From an uncultured Blautia sp. (GTDB lineage: Bacteria; Bacillota; Clostridia; Lachnospirales; Lachnospiraceae): a DNA stretch of 64,000 nt. How positions within the stretch are numbered: position 1 is the stretch's first letter; the number at the start of each line of letters is the position of its first letter. The stretch lies in NCBI GenBank assembly GCA_900551075.1, contig URVB01000004.1, forward strand, positions 92,258-156,257. The letters are read 5' to 3'. Of the stretch, positions 27,386 through 36,787 are shown in pieces. A program made the position numbers and the translations under genes. The notes under the pieces were generated by a model. That model was not told where the DNA came from, made no database searches, and saw only the letters and a list, made by a program, of their open reading frames with translations.

Positions 27386-28327
27386 ATGTCAAAATTCTCA
27401 TCCGCGGTAAAAACCGCAGCGCCGAGAGGCCCTAAGACAAATAAAAAGCTGACGCTTATGATCGTGCCTTTCATTATTTTATGTTTCCTGTTTTCGTATT
27501 TTCCACTTCACGGCTGGATATATGCTTTCTTTGACTACAAGCCGCCGCTTCCGCTGAGTAAGTGTGAATTCGTAGGACTGCAGTGGTTTAAGATGCTTTT
27601 TGGAAACAAAACTCAGGTAGATCAGATGATTCAGGTAATGAAAAATACCTTTGCTATGAGCCTGCTTGGGATCGCAACTTCTATGCTGCCTTTGTTTTTT
27701 GCTATTTTGCTCAATGAAATCAAATGTAAATGGTTTAAAACATTGGTGCAGACCTTAACTACACTTCCCAATTTTATCAGTTGGGTTATGGTTTATTCTG
27801 TAGCATTCTGTCTGTTTTCAAATACCGGTATGGTAAATACCCTGCTTCAGAATCTTGGATTAATTACGGAGCCTGTTAAATTTCTGGACAGCGATTCGCA
27901 CACATGGCTGGCGATGCTGCTGTGGAATACATGGAAAGGACTTGGATGGGGCGCAATTATGTATCTGGCCTCAATCACGGGAATTGATCAGGAGCAATAT
28001 GAGGCGGCCAGGGTAGACGGCGCCAACCGGTTCCATCTTATGCGCCATATCACTTTTCCGGCGCTGCTGCCTACATACTTTGTAATGCTGATGCTTTCAG
28101 TAGCGAACTTCCTGAATAATGGGATGGACCAGTACTTTGTATTCCAGAATTCTTTTAACAAGGCTCATATTCAGGTACTCGATTTGTACGTGTATAACAT
28201 CGGTATGACGGGAGCCAGCCTGTCCCTGGCGACGGCTATCAGTATGCTAAAGAGCGTGATCAGTGTAAGTCTGCTGTTTGTGGTAAACTTTGTATCGAAA
28301 AAGACAAGGGGAGAATCCATCATTTAA
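27386..28327 (+). CDS. Oligosaccharide ABC transporter permease (LplB type)
   Basis: A 313-residue inner permease of the CUT1 carbohydrate importer class, LplB branch. It starts with a basic cytoplasmic tail and then a first membrane segment (LTLMIVPFIILCFLFSYFPLHGWIYAF). About six segments follow, and the EAA loop that contacts the ATPase is EQYEAARVDGANRFHLMRHITFPAL near residue 210. AAAGGAGGGAGAACG precedes the ATG. With the next gene it forms the permease dimer; the ATPase is not in this locus, as is usual when a shared MsmX/MsmK-type ATPase energises several importers. The likely cargo is a xyloglucan-type oligosaccharide judging by the glycosidases downstream. Confidence 0.92.
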   Translation: MSKFSSAVKTAAPRGPKTNKKLTLMIVPFIILCFLFSYFPLHGWIYAFFDYKPPLPLSKCEFVGLQWFKMLFGNKTQVDQMIQVMKNTFAMSLLGIATSMLPLFFAILLNEIKCKWFKTLVQTLTTLPNFISWVMVYSVAFCLFSNTGMVNTLLQNLGLITEPVKFLDSDSHTWLAMLLWNTWKGLGWGAIMYLASITGIDQEQYEAARVDGANRFHLMRHITFPALLPTYFVMLMLSVANFLNNGMDQYFVFQNSFNKAHIQVLDLYVYNIGMTGASLSLATAISMLKSVISVSLLFVVNFVSKKTRGESII

Positions 28328-28344
28328 GAAAGGAGTAGATCGGG

Positions 28345-29274
28345 ATGAAAGAAAAAGTTGTATTTAAAGAAAAAAAACGGACTCTATCTACTTCCGATAA
28401 GGTCTTCAATGTTTTAAACTATTTGTTGTTTGCACTTTTAACGCTGATTTGTCTGTATCCATTTTATTATTTAATTGTCAATACGATTAGCGCCAATGAT
28501 TTAAGTGCCAATGGATTGATTACACTGATTCCCAGGGGAATTCATATTGAAAATTATAAACAGGTGCTGCAGCTTTCCGGTCTTCCTGCCGCAGCCTTAA
28601 TATCTGTGGGAAGAACTGTTTTGGGAACGGGCTGTACTGTTCTTGCCTCCGCTTTTCTGGGCTTCATGTTTACGCAGGAAAGAATGTGGGGAAGGCGCTT
28701 CTGGTATCGCTTCCTTGTAATTACGATGTATTTTAATGCCGGATTAATTCCGATGTTTATTACAATGAAGACACTGCATTTGACAAATACGTTCTGGGTG
28801 TATGTGATCCCGGCTATTGTACAGCCGTACAATATCATTCTGGTAAAAACTTATGTGGAATCCATTCCCAGGGCTTTACAGGAAGCAGCGCAGATTGACG
28901 GCGCGGGGACATTTAAGATTTTTTACAAGATTATTCTGCCGGCCTGTACGCCGATCCTGGCAACAGTGGCTATCTTCGCGGCAGTTGCACAGTGGAACTC
29001 CTTCCAGGATACCCTGATATACATCACAGACCAGAAGCTTTACTCTTTGCAGTATCTCCTGTACACTTATATTAATCAGGCAAGTTCGCTGGCGGCAATG
29101 GTTAAGAACAGTGTGGGAGGCGCTTTGAACATGGCGGCAGTGGCAACTCAGCAGACGCCGACGTCCATCCGAATGACCGTATCAGTAATCGTAGTATTGC
29201 CAATTCTGTTCATCTATCCGATGTTCCAGAGATTCTTTGTAAAGGGTATTATGATCGGTTCCGTAAAGGGTTGA
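28345..29274 (+). CDS. Oligosaccharide ABC transporter permease (YtcP type)
   Basis: A 309-residue partner permease of the CUT1 importer, YtcP/LplC branch. Membrane segments begin with VLNYLLFALLTLICLYPFYYLIVNTIS (about 20-46). The ATPase-contact EAA loop is PRALQEAAQIDGAGTFKIFYKIILPACTP near residue 175. A late loop MAAVATQQTPTSIRMT precedes the last segment, also typical. AGAAAGGAG precedes the ATG and only 17 bases separate it from the first permease. It is followed by the solute-binding lipoprotein gene, giving permease-permease-receptor order. Confidence 0.92.
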   Translation: MKEKVVFKEKKRTLSTSDKVFNVLNYLLFALLTLICLYPFYYLIVNTISANDLSANGLITLIPRGIHIENYKQVLQLSGLPAAALISVGRTVLGTGCTVLASAFLGFMFTQERMWGRRFWYRFLVITMYFNAGLIPMFITMKTLHLTNTFWVYVIPAIVQPYNIILVKTYVESIPRALQEAAQIDGAGTFKIFYKIILPACTPILATVAIFAAVAQWNSFQDTLIYITDQKLYSLQYLLYTYINQASSLAAMVKNSVGGALNMAAVATQQTPTSIRMTVSVIVVLPILFIYPMFQRFFVKGIMIGSVKG

Positions 29275-29331
29275 TGATAAAACATGAGACAATTGCAGTG
29301 AAACAGAAACAGAATAAATGGAGGATTAGAA

Positions 29332-31119
29332 ATGAAGAAAAAAGTGATCAGTCTGTTTTTAGGTGCAGCATTAATTGCGGCCTCCTTCACGGGATGCGGT
29401 TCTTCCCAGGAAGCTGCGGTACAACAAAATGATGTAGCCAAAGGCTCAGGCAGCGAATCGGAATATGGAGAGTTTATTACTGTAGATGTATTTGACAGTA
29501 TGGCAAATTATCAGGGAATTCAGTCCGGATGGTTTGCAAAGGTTGTAAAGGACAAATTTAATATGGAATTGAATATCATCGCCCCTAATGTAGCAGGCGG
29601 CGGAGATACGCTTTTACAAACGCGTTCCGCAGCGGGCGATCTGGGAGATATTATTATTACGGGCGTACAAAACGGACGTCTCCAGGACCTTGTGACAGCA
29701 GGATTGGTTATGGATATGACAGAGCTTTTAAAGGATGCCCCCAATGTTCATCGCTATGACAAAGCTATTGAGAAGACGGCGGAGCTTGTAAAGGAAGAAG
29801 GAATCTATGCTATTCCTTCGGAGGTATCCAGCAATCCCCCGACCACATCCTCCGAGGGGCTGGAGCCAAATTATGGCGTGTATTTAAGATGGGATGCATA
29901 TAAAGCTGCCGGATATCCGGAGGTAAATACTTTGGAGGACCTGCTTCCGGTTCTTTCCGAAATGCAGGAAGAAGTTTCCGAGAGCGACAGCGGAAAGCAG
30001 ACCTATGCGATTTCCCTGTTTAAGGATTGGGACGGCAATTTAATGTCAAATGCGAAACCCGAAGCCGCTTATTATGGATATGATGAAATTGGCTTTGTTC
30101 TCGCAAAGGCAGACGGTTCTGATTACCAGGATCTGATTGATTCAGAGTCCCCGTATATCAGATCGTTAAAATTCCTTTTCCAGGCGAACCAGCTTGGCCT
30201 GGTTGATCCGGAATCAACAACCCAGAATTATGATACAATGTTTGCAAAATACCAGGATGGCCAGATACTGTTTGCGCCTTATGCATGGCTTGGACAAAGC
30301 GCTTATAATACAGAAGCGAATAAGGCTGAAGGTAAGGGCTTCATGCTGGTTCCGGTCAAGGATGAGACAATCTTTTCTTACGGCTGCCAGGTTAATGGCA
30401 ATGCAGGAAACTGTGCGGTTATGATTGGAAGCAAAGCAGAGGATCCTCAAAGAATGGCAGATTTTGTTGATTGGCTGTACTCTCCGGAGGGCGTTATGAT
30501 GTCCTGTGCACAGACAGCAAGTACCTGCGGACCAGAAGGGCTTACCTGGGAACAGCAGAATGGAGAACCGGTTTTGACGGACTTTGGTAAACAGGCTCTT
30601 TATGGTGAAGTGCCTGAAGTGCCGGAGGAATGGGGCGGCGGAAACTGGAAAGATGGTATCTCTGCCCTGAATTATAAAGCAGTAAACCAATTGGATGTAA
30701 ATCCTGATACAGGTATCTGCTATGATTACAGTACCTGGGACTCTGTCCTTGCAGCCCAGGATTCAGAGCTTTACAAGGATTGGCAGGAAAAAATGGGAGC
30801 AAAGACCACAATGGAATATCTGAGAAATAATAATCAGATTCTGGTAGCTCCGGGCAGCGGTTATGTAGTGCCGGAGGAAGATTCACAGATTACGACTCTC
30901 CGTGGACAATGCAAGGCTTCTATTGTGGAGTATTCATGGAAAATGGTATTTGCAGCGGATGAAAAGGAATTTGATTCCCTGCTTACAGAGATGCAGGAAA
31001 CTGTAAAAGGATTGGATTACCAGGTTGTTTTGGACTATGATATGGAATGCGCGAAGGCTCAAAATGACGCCCGTGAAGCAGTTGTGGCAGATTATGAGAA
31101 TACGGCAGGTGAAGCTTAA
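29332..31119 (+). CDS. Oligosaccharide-binding lipoprotein of the ABC importer
   Basis: A 595-residue extracellular solute-binding protein of the large LplA/YtcQ class. Residues 1-21 are a lipoprotein signal peptide with lipobox FTGC, so Cys22 is the lipid-anchored N-terminal residue, followed by a Ser/Gln/Ala-rich linker. The mature part reads ITVDVFDSMANYQGIQSGWFAKVVKDKFNM, and later LEPNYGVYLRWDAYKAAGYPEV, both usual for this class. It captures oligosaccharide outside the cell for the permeases encoded just upstream. AATGGAGGATTAG precedes the ATG. A terminator follows the gene, so the importer forms its own transcript before the galactosidase gene. Confidence 0.92.
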   Translation: MKKKVISLFLGAALIAASFTGCGSSQEAAVQQNDVAKGSGSESEYGEFITVDVFDSMANYQGIQSGWFAKVVKDKFNMELNIIAPNVAGGGDTLLQTRSAAGDLGDIIITGVQNGRLQDLVTAGLVMDMTELLKDAPNVHRYDKAIEKTAELVKEEGIYAIPSEVSSNPPTTSSEGLEPNYGVYLRWDAYKAAGYPEVNTLEDLLPVLSEMQEEVSESDSGKQTYAISLFKDWDGNLMSNAKPEAAYYGYDEIGFVLAKADGSDYQDLIDSESPYIRSLKFLFQANQLGLVDPESTTQNYDTMFAKYQDGQILFAPYAWLGQSAYNTEANKAEGKGFMLVPVKDETIFSYGCQVNGNAGNCAVMIGSKAEDPQRMADFVDWLYSPEGVMMSCAQTASTCGPEGLTWEQQNGEPVLTDFGKQALYGEVPEVPEEWGGGNWKDGISALNYKAVNQLDVNPDTGICYDYSTWDSVLAAQDSELYKDWQEKMGAKTTMEYLRNNNQILVAPGSGYVVPEEDSQITTLRGQCKASIVEYSWKMVFAADEKEFDSLLTEMQETVKGLDYQVVLDYDMECAKAQNDAREAVVADYENTAGEA

Positions 31120-31146
31120 GAATAGAGAATTTTACCGAATAGGAAC

Positions 31147-31175
31147 AGGGTGCTTTTTATAGGCACCCTATTTTG
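31147..31175 (+). terminator. Terminator after the importer genes
   Basis: Stem AGGGTGC / GCACCCT with a 9-base loop, followed by ATTTTGT. It separates the importer transcript from the beta-galactosidase gene, although partial readthrough is possible because the T run is short. Confidence 0.75.
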
Positions 31176-31236
31176 TGATACAAAAAGGCCTGGGGGAGGA
31201 CATGGGGAATAAACAATAAGAAGGAGACGCAATTCG

Positions 31237-33249
31237 ATGATTCATGATAAGAGAATAAAAAAAGTACTCTATGGAGGAGATTATAATCCGGAACAATGGC
31301 CTGAGGAAATATGGGAGGAGGATATGCGCCTGCTTGGTCTGGCAGGAATCGATGTCGTTACCCTGAATACTTTTTCCTGGGCGGCTCTTCAGCCGGATGA
31401 GAATACCTATCATTTTGAAAAGCTGGACAAAATTATGGATTTAGCGGAAATAAATGGGTTAAAGGTCTGCCTGGCAACTTCGACGGCCGCGCATCCGGCC
31501 TGGATGGCAAAGCGCCACCCGGACGTCCTGCGGACTGATTTTTATGGCAGGAAACGAAAATTCGGAGGACGTCATAATTCCTGCCAGAACAGTCCGGCTT
31601 ATCGAAAATATTCTGTGCTTTTATCCAAAAAACTGGCCGGGCGCTACGGAAAACGGGAGTGTATTGTCGGTTGGCATATCTGCAATGAATATGGTGGAGA
31701 ATGCTATTGTGAAAATTGTGAAAGGGCTTTTCGCATTTGGCTGAAGAAAAAATACCAGACGCTTGACGCGCTGAACGGGGCTTGGAATACGTCGTTTTGG
31801 GGGCATACCTTTTATGATTGGGATGAAATTGTACTGCCGAATATGCTCAGCGAGCATTTTGAGGTAGATCGCACCATGTTTCAGGGGATTTCCCTGGATT
31901 ACCGCAGATTCAATTCCGAGGGAATGCTGCAGTGCTTTCAGGCGGAATATGAAGCGATAAAATCTGTTGTTCCAAATGCTCAGATTACGACTAATCTTAT
32001 GGGATTTTATAAACCGCTGGATTACCAGATGTGGGCTAAATACATGGATTTTGTTTCCTGGGATAATTATCCGGCCAATGAAGACCCTTATTCCAGAATT
32101 TCCATGAATCACGATTTGATGAGAGGAATCAAAGGAGGCCAGCCCTTCGTCTTAATGGAGCAAACGCCCAGCGTGACCAACTGGCTCTCCTATAATGCCC
32201 TGAAGCGGCCCGGAGTAATGCGGCTGTGGAGCTATCAGGCCATGGCACATGGAGCAGATGCCGTTATGTTTTTTCAGATGAGAAGAAGTATCGGAGCCTG
32301 TGAAAAATACCATGGAGCCGTGATTGACCATGCAGGAACAGAAAATACCAGGGTGTTCCGGGAAATCGCCGCTATGGGACGGGAGTTAAAGCTTCTGGGA
32401 GAACGTACCCTGGGTGCGCGGAGCGCAGCAAGAGCCGCCATATTTGTGGACTGGGATAACTGGTGGGCATTGGAATATTCTGCAGGTCCAAGCTGCGACT
32501 TAAAATATTTAGATGAGGTTTTTCTGTATTACAGAGCGCTTGCCGAGCAGAATTATGCGGTGGATTTTATCGGCGCAGAGGATGAACCAGGGCAGTATGA
32601 TGTGGTAATCGCGCCGCTGCTTTATATGACAAAAGGAGATTTTGATGAGAAAATCCGTGCTTTTGTAAAAATGGGAGGTACTTTTATTACTACGTATTTC
32701 AGCGGAATTGTAAATGAGAATGATTTGGTGGTTTTGGGAGGATATCCGGGAAAACTCAGGGATATTTTAGGAATCTGGGTTGAGGAGTCAGATGCTCTTC
32801 CTAAAGAAAAAAGAAATCATTTTTTGTATAAGGGCGAGAAATATGAGGCTTTGCTGTTGTGCGATCTCATGCACCTTGAAGGGGCCAAAGAGCTGGCTGC
32901 TTATCAGGAGGATTTTTATGCAGATACCCCGGTTATTACGATGAACGAATATGGCGAAGGACGTGCTTTTTATGTGGGAACACGTTCATCGAAAGACTTT
33001 TATAAAACATTTTTAAGAGAGCGGATGGAAGAAAAGGGGATTCGTCCGGCGCTTGAAACGCCGGAGGGGGTCGAGGCAGCAGAGAGGTTAAAAGGAGATG
33101 CTTCTTATCTTTTTGTTTTAAATCACAATGAGAGAGAAAGTTCATTTTTGCTGGAGGAAGAGCGGGTGGACGTGCTGACGGGAGTGACTTATCCTGCCGG
33201 AAGCAGGATTCGGATGGAGCCAAAGGGTGTTATGCTTTTGGAAGGCTGA
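31237..33249 (+). CDS. Beta-galactosidase, GH42
   Basis: A 670-residue intracellular GH42 enzyme (no signal peptide) that removes terminal beta-galactose. The TIM barrel starts with VLYGGDYNPEQWPEEIWEEDMRLL. The acid/base Glu151 lies in GWHICNEYG and the nucleophile Glu308 in VLMEQTPS. The zinc cluster cysteines Cys156, Cys158 and Cys161 (CYCENC) and an earlier Cys in HNSCQNSPAYR match clostridial and Thermus-type GH42. The trimerisation domain (about 395-600) and a short C-terminal beta domain complete the normal length. AAGAAGGAG precedes the ATG. Next to alpha-xylosidase and beta-glucosidase, galactosylated xyloglucan oligosaccharides are a plausible substrate; short galacto-oligosaccharides are an alternative. 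Confidence 0.93.
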   Translation: MIHDKRIKKVLYGGDYNPEQWPEEIWEEDMRLLGLAGIDVVTLNTFSWAALQPDENTYHFEKLDKIMDLAEINGLKVCLATSTAAHPAWMAKRHPDVLRTDFYGRKRKFGGRHNSCQNSPAYRKYSVLLSKKLAGRYGKRECIVGWHICNEYGGECYCENCERAFRIWLKKKYQTLDALNGAWNTSFWGHTFYDWDEIVLPNMLSEHFEVDRTMFQGISLDYRRFNSEGMLQCFQAEYEAIKSVVPNAQITTNLMGFYKPLDYQMWAKYMDFVSWDNYPANEDPYSRISMNHDLMRGIKGGQPFVLMEQTPSVTNWLSYNALKRPGVMRLWSYQAMAHGADAVMFFQMRRSIGACEKYHGAVIDHAGTENTRVFREIAAMGRELKLLGERTLGARSAARAAIFVDWDNWWALEYSAGPSCDLKYLDEVFLYYRALAEQNYAVDFIGAEDEPGQYDVVIAPLLYMTKGDFDEKIRAFVKMGGTFITTYFSGIVNENDLVVLGGYPGKLRDILGIWVEESDALPKEKRNHFLYKGEKYEALLLCDLMHLEGAKELAAYQEDFYADTPVITMNEYGEGRAFYVGTRSSKDFYKTFLRERMEEKGIRPALETPEGVEAAERLKGDASYLFVLNHNERESSFLLEEERVDVLTGVTYPAGSRIRMEPKGVMLLEG

Positions 33250-33259
33250 TGATTATTGC

Positions 33260-33288
33260 TTGTTGAACCGACGGATTCATGGTAAACT
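33260..33288 (+). promoter_or_regulatory. Possible promoter of the two-component genes
   Basis: TTGTTG (33260-33265), 17-base spacer and TAAACT (33283-33288), about 40 bases upstream of the sensor kinase start. Moderate match only. It would allow low constitutive expression of the sensor and regulator. Confidence 0.45.
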
Positions 33289-33328
33289 GAAAATGATAGT
33301 TATGGGAAGATGAATACGAGGATATTTT

Positions 33329-35131
33329 ATGAAATTGCACAAATATATAGAGGCTGTTTTTTCCAGGCCGAAAGTGCAGCGCCAATTAGTTATATTTTTT
33401 ATACTGGTGCTGTTCGTTCCGATTGCGTTTTGCGGATTTCTTTTGTATCAGTCTCAGAAATCTCTGAATCAGCACTATAGAGAGCAGGCAGAATCGGATA
33501 ACCTTCGCGTAAAATCTATATTTTTTGATGTGACTACAAATTTGTATAATGTTGCGGAGAGTATCGTTTACGATGATACTCTTCCTGCGCTTTTACATAC
33601 AGAATATACTTCTGCACAGGAGGTCAAGGCAGCAGTAGACAGCTACCATAAGATTCAAAATATTATGAGTAAGGACACCTCCATTTTTTCCGTAGATATT
33701 TATACGCTCAATGATACAATTGGTGATTATGGGAATTTCCATACGGTTACAGCCGAAATCCGGGAATCTACCTGGTTTTCTAAGGCTTCCGGTCAGGCTT
33801 CTGTATTCTGGCAGACCCAGAGCAGAGAAGATTCGAGGGGGAATACTTATTGGGAATTGGTGCTTTACCGCAGAATACCTCTGCCGAAGGCTCACAGCTT
33901 TGCGGTTCTGGCAATAGCTGTCAGCGATAACTATTTGCGCAGCCGTATTGATAATACGACGCTGGACAGCATTGTGACCGTGAATCAAAATCCTGTTTTT
34001 TACAGCGATATTCGTTCTTATCTGGGGAGCAGTATGCCAGTGAAGATTGATTATGACAGACCCCTCTATGCGTATTCCGGTCCGATGGAGCTGGGCAGGG
34101 AAAACATTATGGCTGCGGTAAGTACTTTAGTACCGCTGAATTCAGAAGATAAAATGTATATTGTAGCTTATAATCCCGATGCTGTCAGAGATGCAAATAC
34201 AGTATTGCGGAATTATGTTTTGATCATTATAGCTGTCATTTTAATATCCTGTCTGCAATTCTATGTCTATTCGCGCTATTTCAGCGCAAGAGTGCTGACT
34301 TTGAGAAGTGCAATGCATCAGGCCAGCCATGAAAATTATGATATTATAGATTCTTTCACCGGGAATGATGAGATTTCGGAGACCTTTCAGGATCTGCGTA
34401 TCATGATTGAAGAAATCAAAGAAAAAGAGGCGAAGATTTACCAGGCTCAGATTCGCGAGCAGGAAATTGTGAACCGTCAGCAGCAGATGGAATTTAAAAT
34501 GCTTGCCAGCCAGATTAATCCGCATTTTTTATATAATACTCTGGAAACGATTCGAATGAAAGCATTTACCGCGGGGAACCGGGAAGTGGCGAATGCCATA
34601 AAGCTTCTTGGAAAATCTTTGCGCTATGTGTTGGAAAATACAGGAACGGTATCGGTTTCTTTAGCTAAGGAATTGAATTATATTCATACCTATATAGAAA
34701 TTCAGCGGCTGCGCTTCGGGGAACGGGTGAATTTTCGGGAAGAGATTGAGCCGGGGCTGAATCTGGAAGAATATCAGCTTCTTCCGCTGATGCTGCAGCC
34801 TATCGTTGAGAATTCGATTTCCCATGGACTGAAAGGAATGGATATAGGCGGTTTGATCACTATGAAAATTTACAGGACCAGGGGAGAGCTGTGCATATTT
34901 GTTTCGGACAATGGAAAGGGTATGACCTGTGAAGAACTTTTAGAGCTTAGAGAGAAAATCAACTGGAAGGATGAAAGCCGAACGAGAAGTATTGGCTTAT
35001 ATAATATTAACCAGCGGCTTTTGCTTTGCTATGGAGCGAAATACAGGCTGGAAATCACCAGTGAGAAAGGACAGGGGACAACGATTGGGCTAAGGCTGCC
35101 GTTGTCCAGAATAACGGAGGTATCATTATGA
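33329..35131 (+). CDS. Sensor histidine kinase, YesM type
   Basis: A 600-residue membrane histidine kinase. The first membrane segment is at about 21-43 (LVIFFILVLFVPIAFCGFLLY), followed by a large extracellular sensor domain to about 290, a second segment (VLIIIAVILISCLQFYVYS), a HAMP-like linker and coiled coil. The His_kinase domain carries SQINPHFLYNTLETIRMKAF with phospho-acceptor His399. The ATPase domain shows LMLQPIVENSISHGLK (N box) and FVSDNGKGM. It phosphorylates the regulator encoded immediately downstream (ATGA overlap). In YesM/YesN systems the sensor answers to extracellular sugar, often with help from the binding protein. Context suggests it senses an oligosaccharide taken up by the neighbouring importer. 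Confidence 0.93.
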   Translation: MKLHKYIEAVFSRPKVQRQLVIFFILVLFVPIAFCGFLLYQSQKSLNQHYREQAESDNLRVKSIFFDVTTNLYNVAESIVYDDTLPALLHTEYTSAQEVKAAVDSYHKIQNIMSKDTSIFSVDIYTLNDTIGDYGNFHTVTAEIRESTWFSKASGQASVFWQTQSREDSRGNTYWELVLYRRIPLPKAHSFAVLAIAVSDNYLRSRIDNTTLDSIVTVNQNPVFYSDIRSYLGSSMPVKIDYDRPLYAYSGPMELGRENIMAAVSTLVPLNSEDKMYIVAYNPDAVRDANTVLRNYVLIIIAVILISCLQFYVYSRYFSARVLTLRSAMHQASHENYDIIDSFTGNDEISETFQDLRIMIEEIKEKEAKIYQAQIREQEIVNRQQQMEFKMLASQINPHFLYNTLETIRMKAFTAGNREVANAIKLLGKSLRYVLENTGTVSVSLAKELNYIHTYIEIQRLRFGERVNFREEIEPGLNLEEYQLLPLMLQPIVENSISHGLKGMDIGGLITMKIYRTRGELCIFVSDNGKGMTCEELLELREKINWKDESRTRSIGLYNINQRLLLCYGAKYRLEITSEKGQGTTIGLRLPLSRITEVSL

Positions 35132-36684
35132 AAGTTCTGATTGCAGATGATGAAATGGTTGTGTTAGAAGGATTAAAGTATATTATTGATTGGGAAGAAC
35201 TGGGCTTTTCGGTCTGCAGTCAGGCAAAAAGCGGAAATGAAGCCCTGGCGAAGATTCTGAACCTCAAGCCGGAGCTTGTGCTTCTGGATATCCGTATGCC
35301 AAAGCTCTCAGGACTTGAAATTGTGCGCCTTTCCCGTGAAAGAGGCTTCGACGGACATTTTATTATTTTAAGCGGTTATTCGGAATTTTCATATGCGCAG
35401 ACGGCAATCCGTTATGGAGTCGATTTTTATCTTACCAAGCCGATTGATGAAAAGGAGCTGGAGAATGCGGTTGTGACTGTGCGGAATCAGATTGAAACGG
35501 AGAGAAAATCTGTACGGACTCTCAACCAATACAGGGAAAGCGCCCGGGATACGATTATCCGCAATCTGCTCACAGGCAATTGTAAAGACCCCTCCGGCTT
35601 GAATTTAGTTGATTTACATCTGTCTACCGACGTCTATCAGGTAGTGATTTACGAACGGTTTACCCAGGATCCTTTTCAGGTGAACTGGGATTTTGCGGAA
35701 CTGTTGCGGGTGGCCAATCAAGAGCATAATTCCTTCGACCATGTGAGCATTGATCAGAGAGAGATTGTGCTGCTGAAGGGAAGCTTTGCCCTGGAGCGTT
35801 TTGAGCGTCTGCTGCTCCATTATGAGCAGAATCCTCAGAAGGGTTCGCCCTTGGATTCTCTGTTTTTAACCTTTGGACGCAGGGTTTACAATCCCGAGAA
35901 GATTGTGCTTTCTTATCAGGATGCCCACAGGCTCCTGGAAAGACGTTTTTTCTGTCAATATAATCAGCATGTGCTGGGATATGAATCTCTGCCGGAGCCA
36001 GGCAGACTGACCTACCATATAACAGAGGCAGAGACAAACCGCTTCTGCGTGCTGCTGGAAAACTATATACAGACACGCAACCGCCGGTGTATGGGTGAGG
36101 TGCTTGAGGAAATCCAAAACAACCTGTATTATTGTGCGGATGAAGTTTCTGTGATAAAACGGTTTTTAATTGATATCTTCCTGCAGGTTAAACAGACAAT
36201 TTCGCAGGTTTATATCAATATGCCAATTCCTTTTTCTACCAATGCATCTATTATTGACTGGATTGACAGCAGGTATTATTTGTATGAAATTCTGAAGGTG
36301 CTGAGTGACCAGTTTGAGATGTGCATGAATGCCATCGGGGGACCCTCCAGTGAAACAATCATGGATGATGTTCTCCATTATATTAATCATAATTACAGGA
36401 AGAATCTGAAGCTGGAGACAATCGCGCCTTTGTTTGGCTATAACAGTGCGTATTTGGGGAAGATTTTTACAAAAAAGGCAGGTGAAAGCTTCAATTCATA
36501 CCTGGATCGTGTACGTATTCAGAAATCCAAAGAGCTTTTAAATCAGGATGATTTAAAGGTTTATGAAATTGCTGAGCGCATCGGCTATAAAAATGTGGAT
36601 TATTTTCATAAAAAATTTAAAAAATACATGGGTATCAGCCCGGCAGAGTACAGAAAACAGCGGCCGGAAGATTTAAAAATGTAA
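35128..36684 (+). CDS. Response regulator with AraC-type DNA-binding domain, YesN type
   Basis: A 518-residue regulator. The receiver domain (1-120) has the acidic pair ADDE near residues 6-9, phospho-acceptor Asp54 in LLLDIRMPKLSG and the signalling lysine in YLTKPIDEKEL. A long middle region of unknown fold follows. The C-terminal AraC/XylS double helix-turn-helix (about 420-510) reads APLFGYNSAYLGKIFTKKAGESFNSYLDRVRIQKSKELL and IAERIGYKNVDYFHKKFKKYMGISPAEYRK. It starts within the kinase stop codon. It most likely activates the importer operon at 27.3 kb and the GH31-GH3 genes downstream; a palindrome lies at the latter promoter. Confidence 0.93.
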   Translation: MKVLIADDEMVVLEGLKYIIDWEELGFSVCSQAKSGNEALAKILNLKPELVLLDIRMPKLSGLEIVRLSRERGFDGHFIILSGYSEFSYAQTAIRYGVDFYLTKPIDEKELENAVVTVRNQIETERKSVRTLNQYRESARDTIIRNLLTGNCKDPSGLNLVDLHLSTDVYQVVIYERFTQDPFQVNWDFAELLRVANQEHNSFDHVSIDQREIVLLKGSFALERFERLLLHYEQNPQKGSPLDSLFLTFGRRVYNPEKIVLSYQDAHRLLERRFFCQYNQHVLGYESLPEPGRLTYHITEAETNRFCVLLENYIQTRNRRCMGEVLEEIQNNLYYCADEVSVIKRFLIDIFLQVKQTISQVYINMPIPFSTNASIIDWIDSRYYLYEILKVLSDQFEMCMNAIGGPSSETIMDDVLHYINHNYRKNLKLETIAPLFGYNSAYLGKIFTKKAGESFNSYLDRVRIQKSKELLNQDDLKVYEIAERIGYKNVDYFHKKFKKYMGISPAEYRKQRPEDLKM

Positions 36685-36734
36685 AAAAAATGGAGTAATT
36701 TTTATTTAAAATATGCAGTACAAATTTGCAATCC

Positions 36735-36754
36735 AATCTCTTATAATCGAGATT
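36735..36754 (+). promoter_or_regulatory. -10 box inside a palindrome before the GH31 gene
   Basis: TATAAT (36742-36747) sits inside the perfect inverted repeat AATCTC (36735-36740) and GAGATT (36749-36754). No good -35 box lies 17 bases upstream (TACAAA at 36719-36724 is weak), which suggests an activator-dependent or repressible promoter for the alpha-xylosidase/beta-glucosidase operon. Confidence 0.5.
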
Positions 36755-36787
36755 AATAAATAACTGAGAGAAAGGAAGCTGGGATAT

